Below, piece after piece: positions 42,078-51,297 of a stretch of 64,000 bases of DNA. Source of the stretch: Affinundibacterium seohonense (GTDB lineage Bacteria > Pseudomonadota > Gammaproteobacteria > Burkholderiales > Burkholderiaceae_D); the NCBI RefSeq assembly GCF_014284305.1, contig NZ_JACOFW010000016.1:1-64000 (forward strand), given 5' to 3'. The translations under genes were made by a program, and so were the position numbers. The notes beneath the pieces are model-generated. The model was given only the letters and a program-made list of their open reading frames with translations. It ran no database searches and was not told the origin of the DNA. How positions within the stretch are numbered: the first letter of the stretch is position 1; each line of letters opens with the position of its first letter.

Positions 42078-43354
42078 ACTCCCTGATTATCTTTTCGTTG
42101 TTGATCGCCTTGATGTTAACAGGCATGCCAATTTCTATCGCTTTGGGCTTAACGGTTCTCAGTTTTTTATTTACGATGACTTCGGTGCCGATCGAATCTG
42201 TGGCATTGAAACTGTTCACCGGCATAGAAAAATTCGAAATTATGGCGATTCCGTTTTTCATCTTAGCGGGTAATTTTTTAACGCATGGCGGTGTGGCTAG
42301 GCGCATGATTAATTTTGCGACTTCCATGGTCGGACATTGGCATGGCGGTCTGGCTTTGGCAGGCGTGATGGCTTGTGCTTTGTTTGCGGCTGTGTCGGGT
42401 TCGTCCCCAGCGACTGTAGTAGCAATTGGTTCGATTATCATGCCAGCGATGGTGAGGCAAGGTTATCCAAAAGGTTTTGGTGCTGGCGTGATTACGACTT
42501 CGGGTGCTTTGGGTATCTTGATCCCACCTTCGATTGTGATGGTCATGTATTCGGTCTCGACCAATACGTCGGTTGGCCAATTATTTATGGCTGGTGTCAT
42601 TCCTGGTTTATTGCTGGCTTTTTTTCTTGGATTAACCACTTGGTTTTTAGCTCGTAAACATAATTACCCACGGATGAAAAAAGCGACGTGGGCGGAACGG
42701 CTTGTGGCCTTTCGTAAGAGCGCGTGGGGATTATTACTGATCGTGATCGTGATGGGTGGGATTTACTCCGGCATGTTTACACCAACGGAAGCAGCGGCGG
42801 TATCGGCTGTCTACGCTTTCATTGTCGCGGTATTTGTGTACAAAGATATGAGCTTAAAACAAGTACCTAAAGTCTTGATCGATTCTGCGGCGATGTCGGC
42901 CATGCTTTTGTACATCATTACGAATGCCGTCCTGTTTTCCTTCTTGATGACTAGCGAAAATATTCCACAAGCCATGGCAGCGTGGATACTCGATAGTGGC
43001 TTTGGTATGATCAGTTTTCTCTTGGTCGTGAATATCCTTTTGCTGTTGGCTGGCAATGTGATGGAGCCATCCTCGATCGTTTTAATCATGGCGCCTATCC
43101 TCTTTCCGGTCGCGATGAAGCTCGGTATTGATCCAGTACACTTCGGTATCATTATGGTGGTGAATATGGAGGTCGGTATGTGTCATCCGCCAGTGGGTTT
43201 GAATCTCTATGTTGCAACGGGGATTGCGAAAATGGGCATCACCGAATTAACTGTTGCCGTGTTGCCGTGGTTGATGACGATGATAGGATTTTTAATGTTG
43301 ATCACTTATGTGCCGATCATTTCGACGTGGTTGCCGCGTTTAATTTACAACTGA
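42074..43354 (+). CDS. dctM: TRAP transporter large permease
   Basis: The 12-helix transport subunit (426 residues) of the DctM family. ALFAAVSGSSPATVVAIGSI, SGALGILIPPSIVMV and EVGMCHPPVGLNL are signature segments. Translation is coupled to dctQ by the overlap. A strong terminator follows. Confidence 0.94.
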   Translation: MNSLIIFSLLIALMLTGMPISIALGLTVLSFLFTMTSVPIESVALKLFTGIEKFEIMAIPFFILAGNFLTHGGVARRMINFATSMVGHWHGGLALAGVMACALFAAVSGSSPATVVAIGSIIMPAMVRQGYPKGFGAGVITTSGALGILIPPSIVMVMYSVSTNTSVGQLFMAGVIPGLLLAFFLGLTTWFLARKHNYPRMKKATWAERLVAFRKSAWGLLLIVIVMGGIYSGMFTPTEAAAVSAVYAFIVAVFVYKDMSLKQVPKVLIDSAAMSAMLLYIITNAVLFSFLMTSENIPQAMAAWILDSGFGMISFLLVVNILLLLAGNVMEPSSIVLIMAPILFPVAMKLGIDPVHFGIIMVVNMEVGMCHPPVGLNLYVATGIAKMGITELTVAVLPWLMTMIGFLMLITYVPIISTWLPRLIYN

Positions 43355-43406
43355 AATAACTACTGAAGGTCAACAAACAAGTTGCTTCAATTGTCAATTA
43401 AAACAG

Positions 43407-43436
43407 AAAACGCCACGACCAAAATCGTGGCGTTTT
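43407..43436. terminator. Intrinsic terminator of the dctPQM operon
   Basis: AAAACGCCACGA (43407-43418) pairs with TCGTGGCGTTTT (43425-43436), a 12-bp stem with a six-base loop, ending in T and preceded by A. Functional in both directions. Confidence 0.88.
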
Positions 43437-43467
43437 GCATGGATTAGATACATCGCATTTATCAAAA

Positions 43468-43508
43468 TATTTCCCAACGGAATTTCTTATATTTCCCTAT
43501 GGGAAATA
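43468..43508. promoter_or_regulatory. Two tandem TTTCCC/GGGAAA palindromes
   Basis: TATTTCCC-AAC-GGAATTTC (43468-43486) and TATTTCCC-TAT-GGGAAATA (43490-43508; perfect 8-bp arms) start 22 bases apart, two helical turns. This spacing is typical of cooperative repressor operators. The protein that binds is unknown. Confidence 0.45.
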
Positions 43509-43634
43509 AGATAAATCATTTTTGATTTAGCACATTTGTTTTGATATTTGCGATCTTTTTCTGCTGCAGAAGCACAAATGCAACAAAGCTTTTTTTTAAT
43601 GAAATGTCTTGCTAGCTTTGCCCAAAAGACATGC

Positions 43635-43848
43635 TATATTTCGCACACCTTAATGATTTGCTTGATGTAGATATCGCAAATTGACGTAAAGGCAGAATAT
43701 GGAAGTGCAATAATAGCGCTCTGTAGGGCGCAGTCAAAAAAGGGGGGGAGATTCGCGTTTCAAAATGAGCTGAGTCCTGTTCAAAGAGACTAAACAGCCA
43801 GAACGTGAAAAAATTTAGAAGGCGCATCCACTGGATGCGCCTTTTTTC
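43635..43848 (+). ncRNA. Candidate small RNA or leader ending in an intrinsic terminator
   Basis: The terminator at 43822-43848 is a textbook one: GGCGCATCC, loop ACT, GGATGCGCC, then six T. The dctM transcript already has its own terminator 390 bases earlier, and the ogt start is 50 bases further on, so something must be transcribed toward this site. An extended -10, TGCTATATT (TATATT at 43635-43640), would give a start near 43647 and an RNA of about 200 bases. Inside, CTGTT / AACAG and GCGC / GCGC form small hairpins. It may equally be an attenuating leader of ogt. No known RNA family is recognised, and 6S-like architecture was looked for without success. Confidence 0.4.
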
Positions 43849-43897
43849 TTTGGCGAATATGTAGGACAATCACGTGAACCGTTTGAATGGATATGTG

Positions 43898-44443
43898 ATG
43901 GCCACCCCCGAATCAAATTTAGAAGCCGCAATTTTTAGTGCAATCGTGCCTGCCCCGTTTGGCTATATTGGGGTGCGCACCGAAGATCAGCAAATTAGCG
44001 AACTAGTCTATTTGCCGCCACGTTTTCAAGAGAAATCACCAGCGGACACAGTCTCATCACTTGCGGCGCAACAAATCGAGCGTTATTTTGCCGATCCGGA
44101 TTTTCCATTTCAGCTGCCCTTGAAACAAGTAGGCACAGCCTTTCAGCATAAAGTCTGGCAAGCAATCTCGAGTATTCCTCGGGGTCAAGTGCGCACCTAC
44201 GGACAAATTGCGAAGCACATCCTATCGGCACCACGCGCCGTCGGACAAGCTTGCGGTGCGAATTGGTTTCCATTAGTCATTCCCTGTCATCGGGTAACTG
44301 CATCAGGCGGCCTTGGTGGCTTTGCTCATCATGATGATGAGACTGGATTTCATTTAGGTGTGAAACGCTATTTACTGCGTTTAGAACAAGTTCCCGAGTA
44401 TAGTCAGCTTGAGTCTACACAACATCAGGAGTCGATGTGGTAA
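43898..44443 (+). CDS. ogt: Methylated-DNA-protein-cysteine methyltransferase
   Basis: Suicide repair protein that removes the alkyl group from O6-alkylguanine. The active site PCHRVTASGGLGGF is intact near the C-terminus, and the helix-turn-helix VWQAISSIPRGQVRTYGQIA precedes it. A GTG upstream (43874) would add 8 residues; ATG 43898 (MATPES) is chosen. It overlaps xerD by 7 bases. Confidence 0.93.
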   Translation: MATPESNLEAAIFSAIVPAPFGYIGVRTEDQQISELVYLPPRFQEKSPADTVSSLAAQQIERYFADPDFPFQLPLKQVGTAFQHKVWQAISSIPRGQVRTYGQIAKHILSAPRAVGQACGANWFPLVIPCHRVTASGGLGGFAHHDDETGFHLGVKRYLLRLEQVPEYSQLESTQHQESMW

Positions 44444-45369
44444 AGCGTACGGAAAAGAGTGTGCCATCAGAATTACCCGTACTAGTCCAGGCGCAGATTG
44501 ATCAATTTTGCGATAGTCTTTGGTTAGAAGATGGTTTGGCCAAAAATTCTTTGGAAGCCTATCGCCGTGATTTGCGTTTATTTGCGGAATGGTTGCAGCA
44601 CACTCAACAAAAAGATTTGCTGCAAGTGACGGAGGTCGATATTTTTTCTTATGTCGCGGCGAAACATAGCAGTTCAAAAGCGACGTCAGTGAATCGGCGT
44701 ATGTCGGTGTTAAAACGGTACTATCAACAAGCGTTTCGTCAAAATCTTATTGCTGTCAATCCATGCACTAAGTTGAAATCAGCCAAGCAGGCAGATCGCT
44801 TGCCGAAAACATTGAGTGAGAAACAGGTGGAGTCGCTTTTGCAAGCACCAGATGATCAAACCCCCTTAGGTTTGCGTGATCGCACCATGTTGGAACTCCT
44901 GTATGCCTGTGGATTGCGCGTAACCGAGCTTGTGACTTTAAAAGCGTTCGAAGTGAGTCTTAATGACGGCGTCTTACGCGTGACTGGAAAGGGCAGTAAA
45001 ACACGCTTAGTGCCATTTGGCGAAGTCGCCCGCTCGTGGTTGCAGCGTTATTTGAGTGAAGGGCGTGCAGCGATCTTAGGCGAGCAAATCGATGACGCAC
45101 TGTTTGTGACTGCCCGTGGTGGCGCGATGACGCGGCAAATGTTTTGGGTCGTCATTAAAAAATATGCGGTGATTGCTGGTATCACTTCACCGCTTTCACC
45201 GCATACTTTGCGTCATGCTTTTGCCACGCATTTATTGAATCACGGTGCCGATTTACGGGTCGTGCAATTGCTGCTTGGTCATGCCGACATTTCCACTACG
45301 CAGATCTACACCCATGTGGCACGTGAACGATTGAAACAACTGCACGCAGAGCATCACCCGCGCGGGTAA
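44437..45369 (+). CDS. xerD: Tyrosine recombinase XerD
   Basis: The chromosome-dimer resolution recombinase acting with XerC at dif (310 residues, GTG start with AGGAG upstream). The core-binding N-terminal SAM-like domain precedes the catalytic domain with Arg (CGLRVTELV), Lys (TGKGSKTRLVPF), HTLRHAFATHLLNHGADLR, GHADIS and the nucleophile Tyr in TQIYTH. It is a housekeeping recombinase rather than a phage or integron integrase, judging by the motif set and the ogt-xerD-ybaK context. Confidence 0.93.
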   Translation: MVKRTEKSVPSELPVLVQAQIDQFCDSLWLEDGLAKNSLEAYRRDLRLFAEWLQHTQQKDLLQVTEVDIFSYVAAKHSSSKATSVNRRMSVLKRYYQQAFRQNLIAVNPCTKLKSAKQADRLPKTLSEKQVESLLQAPDDQTPLGLRDRTMLELLYACGLRVTELVTLKAFEVSLNDGVLRVTGKGSKTRLVPFGEVARSWLQRYLSEGRAAILGEQIDDALFVTARGGAMTRQMFWVVIKKYAVIAGITSPLSPHTLRHAFATHLLNHGADLRVVQLLLGHADISTTQIYTHVARERLKQLHAEHHPRG

Positions 45370-45404
45370 AATGCTATTTTTCAAGATAACTAGTGAGAAG
45401 TATT

Positions 45405-45890
45405 TTGGCAAAAAAAGAACACGTCTCCGAGACACCAGCGACGCAATTATTGCGAAAAAAAGGCGCGATATTTACTGAGCATCCTTATGCCTATGAGGAA
45501 CATGGTGGTACTGCTGTGTCTTCCCGAGAGTTAGGTGTCGAAGAGCATGTCGTCATCAAAACTTTGATCATGCAAGACGAGCACGCCAAACCGATGGTGG
45601 TGCTGATGCATGGTGATAAAACGGTTTCAACAAAAAATCTGGCTCGGCAAATTGGCTGTAAGTCAGTTGAACCATGCAAGCCTGAAGTGGCGCAGCGGCA
45701 TTCAGGCTATATGATCGGTGGAACCTCACCGTTCGGCACAAAAAAAGTGATGCCTGTTTATGTCGAGGCTAGTGTATTGGAACTCGACAAAATCTATTTG
45801 AATGGTGGTCGGCGTGGCTACTTGATCGGCATTGCCCCAGTGCTGCTGCTGGAGGTACTATCCGCAAAGTCAGTGAATTGCGCACTCTAA
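45405..45890 (+). CDS. ybaK: Cys-tRNA(Pro) deacylase YbaK/EbsC
   Basis: Trans-editing hydrolase that removes Cys mischarged on tRNA-Pro (161 residues). TTG 45405 is taken as start: GAGAAG lies just upstream and the sequence AKKEHVSETPATQLLRKKG resembles family N-termini, whereas the GTG at 45393 has no ribosome-binding site. KTLIMQDE, GDKTVSTKNLAR and YMIGGTSPFGTKK are typical, with the active-site lysine in KTL. Confidence 0.9.
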   Translation: MAKKEHVSETPATQLLRKKGAIFTEHPYAYEEHGGTAVSSRELGVEEHVVIKTLIMQDEHAKPMVVLMHGDKTVSTKNLARQIGCKSVEPCKPEVAQRHSGYMIGGTSPFGTKKVMPVYVEASVLELDKIYLNGGRRGYLIGIAPVLLLEVLSAKSVNCAL

Positions 45891-46013
45891 ATGTTTTTAA
45901 ATGACTAGAGTTTCATAAGGTGATGTGCAAAAATGTGCGGCTTGCTTGTTGTATAGCTTTAATAATCAAAAAATAACCAAAACTAAATTTAAAATAATAG
46001 GATGGGATAACAG

Positions 46014-46619
46014 ATGAATGCAGTGATCGCAATTATTGCGGCCTACTTGATTGGTTCAATTTCTTTTGCCGTTGTGGTGAGTCGATTATTCGGCCTATCC
46101 GATCCACGCACGTACGGTTCCAAAAATCCTGGTGCGACCAATGTACTACGGTCAGGAAATAAGGCTGCAGCTGTTTTGACTCTGCTCGGCGATGGAGTTA
46201 AAGGTTGGTTCGCTGTTTGGCTGGCGATGGTTTTTCAAGAGCAGTTTGAGTTGTCGAGCAATACCATTGCTGCGGTTGGATTAGCCGTGTTTGTCGGCCA
46301 TTTGTGGCCAGTGTTTTTTAAATTCGTCGGCGGTAAAGGTGTCGCCACCGCGCTTGGGGTTTTGTTGGCAATCAATATTTGGCTTGGCCTCGCGACGCTT
46401 GCGACTTGGTTAATTGTCGCTTATGCCTTCCGCTATTCCTCCTTAGCGGCTTTAATTGCCTCTTTGTTTGCGCCGTTTTACTATGCTTTATTATTCGGCC
46501 CGAATTTGACCTTGCTAGCGGTGGCGATCATGAGTGGCTTATTGATTTATCGTCACAGTCAAAATATCGCGAATTTGATGAGTGGTAAGGAAAGTCGGAT
46601 CGGTAGTAAGAAGAAATAA
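46014..46619 (+). CDS. plsY: Glycerol-3-phosphate acyltransferase PlsY
   Basis: Membrane acyltransferase using acyl-phosphate to make lysophosphatidate, the first step of phospholipid synthesis (201 residues). Conserved motifs [23 protein letters not shown] and [21 protein letters not shown] are present. It is convergent with tsaD. The stop is followed by short AAGAAATAAG repeats. Confidence 0.95.
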   Translation: MNAVIAIIAAYLIGSISFAVVVSRLFGLSDPRTYGSKNPGATNVLRSGNKAAAVLTLLGDGVKGWFAVWLAMVFQEQFELSSNTIAAVGLAVFVGHLWPVFFKFVGGKGVATALGVLLAINIWLGLATLATWLIVAYAFRYSSLAALIASLFAPFYYALLFGPNLTLLAVAIMSGLLIYRHSQNIANLMSGKESRIGSKKK

Positions 46620-46660
46620 GAAGAAATAAGTAGAAGTAGGAATTAAGTGGTGATCAAAGA

Positions 46661-46695
46661 AAATCCCTCGACCTTTCGGTAACGAGGGATTTTTT
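46661..46695. terminator. Terminator shared by plsY and tsaD
   Basis: AATCCCTCG (46661-46669) and CGAGGGATT (46682-46690), followed by a T-run to 46695. The stem abuts the tsaD stop codon and is preceded by A-rich sequence, so it acts in both directions. Confidence 0.85.
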
Positions 46696-47735
46696 TATAC
46701 CGTTACCAATTCTTGCAAAGGCCATCGTGGTCTGACATTGAAACTGTAATTTTTCGTTGCTAACGTTGGATGGGCTTGTAAGCGCATCGCACCAGCAAAA
46801 GCAATCATCGCGCCATTGTCAGTGCAAAATTCCAACTCTGGATAGTAAACTTGAAAGCGTTTTTTCGGATTGCTGGAGTTCGCAGCGGTATTTAATGCCG
46901 TGCGTAGCTGCTGATTGGCACCGACGCCGCCAGCGATGACTAAACGCTTTAGACCGGTTTGCTTCATCGCTGTCAGACATTTGGCGACTAAGACATCGAC
47001 GATGGCATCGACAAAACCACGCGCGACATTGGCTTTATCAATTTCATTCAAAGCGTTGGGATACTTTTTGACGGCAGTGAGTACGGCCGTTTTTAATCCT
47101 GAAAAACTAAAATTCAAATCCTTGGAATGCAACATCGGTCGCGGGAACTGATGCACAGTTGGATCGCCGGTCAAGGCGAGTTTTGAAATGGCTGGGCCAC
47201 CGGGATAATCCAGCCCAAGTAATTTGGCCGATTTATCAAACGCTTCACCTGCCGCGTCATCCAGCGTTTCCCCCAAGAGTGTGTATTGTCCTACTGCGTC
47301 AACCCGCATCAATTGCGTATGACCTCCAGACACTAGCAAGGCAATAAACGGAAACTCAGGCGGCTCACTGGCAAGTAAAGGCGACAGCAAATGGCCTTCT
47401 AAATGGTGAATGCCGATCAATGGCTTGTCCAAAGCCATTCCTAAACCACAGGCAACGGAAGCACCGACTAAAAGAGCGCCAGCCAAGCCCGGTCCTTGGG
47501 TGTACGCAATCGCATCGATCTGCGATGTATCTAGCTCAGCTTTATTGAGGGCCTCGCGCAAGAGCGGCAGGACACGTTTCACGTGATCACGCGAGGCGAG
47601 TTCTGGCACCACGCCGCCATACTCTTGATGCATAGCGATTTGTGAGTGCAGGGCGTGCGACAGCAAGCCACGTTCGGTATCGTATAAAGCGATGCCGGTT
47701 TCATCACAAGAGGATTCAATACCAAGAACGATCAT
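46695..47735 (-). CDS. tsaD: tRNA threonylcarbamoyladenosine synthase TsaD
   Basis: The metal-dependent transferase of the t6A complex (346 residues, universal family). [15 protein letters not shown], the metal-binding HHLEGH (about residue 110), [20 protein letters not shown] and [12 protein letters not shown] are typical. Its partner TsaE lies at 36.0 kb in this window. Confidence 0.96.
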   Translation of the reverse strand: MIVLGIESSCDETGIALYDTERGLLSHALHSQIAMHQEYGGVVPELASRDHVKRVLPLLREALNKAELDTSQIDAIAYTQGPGLAGALLVGASVACGLGMALDKPLIGIHHLEGHLLSPLLASEPPEFPFIALLVSGGHTQLMRVDAVGQYTLLGETLDDAAGEAFDKSAKLLGLDYPGGPAISKLALTGDPTVHQFPRPMLHSKDLNFSFSGLKTAVLTAVKKYPNALNEIDKANVARGFVDAIVDVLVAKCLTAMKQTGLKRLVIAGGVGANQQLRTALNTAANSSNPKKRFQVYYPELEFCTDNGAMIAFAGAMRLQAHPTLATKNYSFNVRPRWPLQELVTV

Positions 47736-47846
47736 AATTAAATTTCTATGGAAAATGCAAAAGAGCCAGCCTTGGCAGGTGGCTATTATAAATCATAGTG
47801 ATGTCTAAGCAATTTGCGACGCTAAGTCGATGTCCACGATGGTGCT

Positions 47847-49973
47847 TCAGCCAATTGAATCAGCCAAGTGAATCAGCCAATTTTGTAGGCCAGCGCCGTG
47901 CAGAGGCTTGCTAGCGAAATAGCCTTGCATGGAATCGCAACCAAGGGATATAAGCGTGTCGCGTTCTGCTTCAGTTTCTATGCCTTCTGCAATCACATGG
48001 AGATTCAAACCATGGCCCATTTCGATGATGGTTTTTACCAGTCTTTGGGTCGATGCTTGCTGATCAATATTGATGACAAAGCTGCGGTCGATTTTTAATT
48101 CTGTGACAGGTAATTTTTGCAAATAGGCGAGTGAGGAGTGACCGGTACCAAAATCGTCGATGGATAGACCGATCCCTATGTTACGTAGTGATTGTAACAA
48201 TGGAATCGCATTGCCTGGGTTTTCCATAATGCCGCTTTCAGTTAACTCCAGTTGCAGATTTTCCGGTTTGACTTGGTATTGTTGGAGTAATTGATGAACC
48301 CGTTCTGGAAAACTCTGATCTCGCAAATCCTTGGTACTCACATTGACCGCAATGCTCAATTGTGGATAGGCGTGTTGCCAAGACGCTAGAGTTTGTAGCG
48401 CTTGTTTCAACATCCAATCCGTCACATGGTTGATATAACCTGTGCGCTCCGCAAAAGGAATAAATTCAGCTGGGGAAATAAATCCACGTTGCGGGTGTTG
48501 CCATCGCACCAAGGCTTCGAAGCCATAGCAACTATGATCATTGAAGCGTATTTTGGGTTGCAACCACATTTGTAGTTCATCATTTTGTACCGCTGCGCGC
48601 AAATCAGAGAGCAGGCTCAGATGACTTAAGCGCGAGGCCTCTTGCGCATCGGAATACCAGGCTGATAATTGCGTACTTTCCTTGGCAACGTATAAGGCAA
48701 CTTCGGCATTGCGGATCAGACTCGGCAGATCTTTGGTTGCTGCGGTTGCCAATGCAATCCCAAATACCAGATTCACATCGACACTATGATTACCGCAAAT
48801 AATCGGAGTAGTGAGTTGCAAATTGATGGCATGCACGACCTGCTCAACAAATTCGGCCATATTTTGTTGTTCATCGAGTGCGCAAGACAATGCGAATTGG
48901 CCACCCGAGAATTTTGCCAAAAAGGTCCGAGAAGTTGGCAGGGATTGCAGCGCTGCTTTCAGTCGTTGGCTCGTCTCGACAATGATCGTGTCGCCAGTGC
49001 CAAAGCCTAAAGTTTCATTGACTATCTTGAGTCGGGCGACATCCATTAAGATCATTGCATGACCTTGCACGCTCTGTTGTTCAAATTCTTTTAATAACAA
49101 GATGCGATTGGGAAGGCCGCTAAGTGGATCAAAATAAGCGAGTTGCTCAATTTCAGCCTCGCGCGCAGCGATCGCATCACCCATGGTATTGAGCGCTTGG
49201 CCGACTCTGGCAACCTCGGTGGCACGGGTTGCCGGCACTTTGCTAGCGTAATTGCCTTCAGCGATTTGTCGTGCGCTTTGTTCCAACTGATTTAAAGGTC
49301 GAACCACGCTTCTTTGCGTGAAAAAAGCTAAAGCGATGCCAGTCAGAACCGCCAAGATAGAGATAGAAATCACTTGCAGCTTGAGGCGTGCCAGATCATT
49401 TTGTTCTTCCTCTTGTCTTTGTTGAATATGTTTCTTGGCTAAATCCAATAAAATGCCACTCTCAGTGAGGAAAGCCTGACGGGCTGGCGCCACCTGCGTT
49501 TCAAAAACGTCTTTTGCACCATCTGTGTTGTCTAACTCAATCTCGTCGAAGAGATTTAAATAGGACTGGCGAAACTCTTGATGGGTCACCGCTAATCGTT
49601 GCAAGCAGATCGTTTGTATTTCATCTTCTGATTCTTTGCTGAGTTTTTGAATCAATTGATCAATATGCTTTTTCTTAGCGTCGATGGCATCATAGGCAGG
49701 TTTGCGTTTATCTTGCGTGGTATTAAATATGAGCACTAATGCACTGGTTGACCCCTCAATGTCCAGAGCTAAATTTTGTACCTGTAAAAGCTGCTGTAAG
49801 TCATTTCTAGCAAATTCTTGGCTACGCTGTGAGACTTGTTGAACTTGGATCACGCTGCGAGCTACCACAATGATAAACAAGCACAAGATTAGGGAATAGC
49901 TCAGCGCTAGGCGATAACTGATTCTGCTTGGCAGAATTCGGTCGATAACATAAAGGTAGGCATTTTTTAACAT
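47847..49973 (-). CDS. Membrane c-di-GMP phosphodiesterase with degenerate GGDEF and active EAL
   Basis: A 708-residue sensor: transmembrane helix (about 22-42), periplasmic four-helix-bundle sensor, second helix (about 200-222), HAMP domain, GGDEF domain and EAL domain. The GGDEF signature is replaced by SGGQF (FSGGQFALS), lacking catalytic Asp/Glu, so diguanylate cyclase activity is unlikely. The EAL domain keeps FEALVRWQHP, ELTESGIM, IDDFGTGHSSL, LKIDRSFV and IAEGIETE, all required for hydrolysis. It probably lowers c-di-GMP on a periplasmic signal. No obvious operon partner. Confidence 0.9.
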   Translation of the reverse strand: MLKNAYLYVIDRILPSRISYRLALSYSLILCLFIIVVARSVIQVQQVSQRSQEFARNDLQQLLQVQNLALDIEGSTSALVLIFNTTQDKRKPAYDAIDAKKKHIDQLIQKLSKESEDEIQTICLQRLAVTHQEFRQSYLNLFDEIELDNTDGAKDVFETQVAPARQAFLTESGILLDLAKKHIQQRQEEEQNDLARLKLQVISISILAVLTGIALAFFTQRSVVRPLNQLEQSARQIAEGNYASKVPATRATEVARVGQALNTMGDAIAAREAEIEQLAYFDPLSGLPNRILLLKEFEQQSVQGHAMILMDVARLKIVNETLGFGTGDTIIVETSQRLKAALQSLPTSRTFLAKFSGGQFALSCALDEQQNMAEFVEQVVHAINLQLTTPIICGNHSVDVNLVFGIALATAATKDLPSLIRNAEVALYVAKESTQLSAWYSDAQEASRLSHLSLLSDLRAAVQNDELQMWLQPKIRFNDHSCYGFEALVRWQHPQRGFISPAEFIPFAERTGYINHVTDWMLKQALQTLASWQHAYPQLSIAVNVSTKDLRDQSFPERVHQLLQQYQVKPENLQLELTESGIMENPGNAIPLLQSLRNIGIGLSIDDFGTGHSSLAYLQKLPVTELKIDRSFVINIDQQASTQRLVKTIIEMGHGLNLHVIAEGIETEAERDTLISLGCDSMQGYFASKPLHGAGLQNWLIHLADSIG

Positions 49974-50179
49974 GCGGTGGAAGTGCTTTCTTATTAGCCT
50001 GACTATTAAATCAAATTCTCGGTTAACTGGAAAGCGAATCTTTGCTTGCTTGTAAGATTCGTTGTAAAGCGTCCTGCGACGATATACTGTTAGCTTGAAT
50101 TGCGCTGAAAAAACCCAGAGTCTTTAGGGATCAGCTACAATGAAATTCTTAATATTCTATCGATTTTGGGAGACAGTCT

Positions 50180-50500
50180 ATGTTTTTAGATCATGCAAAA
50201 ATTTCTGCGACGCATAGCGAAACTGAACCGGATCGTATAGAACGATTAAATCGAGTCTATGGATATGCAATGGCTTTGGCGGATAGTGATAGCAATCATG
50301 AGTGTATTACCAAGCTCGCCAAATTACATGATCACAAAGGGACGCTAATGGTGATCTGGCATGAAGCGCCAAGTGAATTCGAAAGAATTTATTTTATGAA
50401 AGCGTGGAAAAGTAAAATAGGCGATGAGTCCACGCATGTTGAGCATGCCTTAATGCTGCAAGAGCCACATGCAGAAGAGGGAAATGACGCCGCTGCGTAA
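50180..50500 (+). CDS. Small hypothetical protein, unrecognised
   Basis: A 106-residue soluble, acidic-tailed protein. No signal peptide, transmembrane segment or motif is recognised; the composition (His, Glu, Asp and Lys throughout, VIWHEAPSEFERIYF in the middle) is protein-like, GGGAGA lies 8-9 bases before the ATG, and an inverted repeat follows at 50533-50575. I take it as real but cannot name a function. Confidence 0.6.
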   Translation: MFLDHAKISATHSETEPDRIERLNRVYGYAMALADSDSNHECITKLAKLHDHKGTLMVIWHEAPSEFERIYFMKAWKSKIGDESTHVEHALMLQEPHAEEGNDAAA

Positions 50501-50532
50501 ATGCAGATGCCATCTTCATTTTGCTGAATTAA

Positions 50533-50575
50533 AAATGGCGAGATCGCTCCCAAGTTGAGAGCCTTCTCGCCATTT
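50533..50575. terminator. Terminator-like inverted repeat between the hypothetical gene and marC
   Basis: AAATGGCGAGA (50533-50543) and TCTCGCCATTT (50565-50575) form an 11-bp stem with a 21-base loop. Short A and T runs sit at each end, so it could serve the convergent genes on both strands. Confidence 0.6.
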
Positions 50576-50597
50576 GCATTATTGGTCTTTAAAACGA

Positions 50598-51278
50598 CTA
50601 GCCCAACTTCAAATCTTCCAATAATTCAGAAATGCCGCTCCAACCAATTTCAATCCCGATACATAACAAAATGAACGCGGACAAGCGCATTAAGACAGTG
50701 GCGCCGACATCACCTAAAAAGCTTTCCAAATTGCGCGCGAAACGATAGGACAAATAAATTGCAATCGTCGTGAGAAAGACACCGATTGTTGCTGCCAATC
50801 CTGTGATCAACCAATCAACTGGTTTGTTTGGTAACTGTGCACCTAAGGTAATTGAGGTGGCAATTGCACCAGGACCGACCGTTAAGGGAAAGCTGAAAGG
50901 AAAAAAGCTATGTCGACGTAGTTCTTCTTTGGTCCAATTCCCAGCCGACGCTGCGACAGACGTGCGCAACTTATCTTGGCCCTGATCGTTCAATAATTTC
51001 CAGCCTGCCATCCCTACCACGATACCACCCGCGACTCGGACAATAGGCAAAGAGATACCGAAAAAATCCAGTACGTAGGAACCAACGAAGACGGCTCCCA
51101 TCAGTAAAAAGAAACAATTAAAAGCAATTCGCTTGGCTAGTCGATTTGCCATCACCTGATCCATAGGGCCAGTCATTGACAAGAAGATTGGCGCCACCGC
51201 GATCGGATTGAGTATCGGTAGCAAGGTCACCGGTACGACAATGAGTGCCTTCACAAAGACGGTTAACGCGATACTCAT
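50598..51278 (-). CDS. MarC family integral membrane protein
   Basis: A 226-residue protein with about six hydrophobic helices. The family (MarC/UPF0056) is conserved but its transport role is unproven. ATG 51278 (MSIALTVFVKALIVVPV) is chosen because GGAGG lies 5 bases upstream; the open frame upstream to 51464 is through a MITE-like element. NPIAVAPIFLSMT and FPFSFPLTVGPGAIATSITLG are the family's signature segments. Confidence 0.9.
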   Translation of the reverse strand: MSIALTVFVKALIVVPVTLLPILNPIAVAPIFLSMTGPMDQVMANRLAKRIAFNCFFLLMGAVFVGSYVLDFFGISLPIVRVAGGIVVGMAGWKLLNDQGQDKLRTSVAASAGNWTKEELRRHSFFPFSFPLTVGPGAIATSITLGAQLPNKPVDWLITGLAATIGVFLTTIAIYLSYRFARNLESFLGDVGATVLMRLSAFILLCIGIEIGWSGISELLEDLKLG

Positions 51279-51297
51279 GTTGCCTCCAAAATGTTGT

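Noticed and set aside
43729..43740. GTAGGGCGCA as an eighth REP unit
   Set aside because: Only the first ten bases match; the ATTGCGCC arm is absent, so it is most likely chance.
43640..43850. The dctM-ogt intergenic unit as 6S RNA
   Set aside because: I could not find the long closing stem or central bubble of 6S RNA, and the neighbouring genes are not those usual for it, so only a generic small-RNA candidate is reported.
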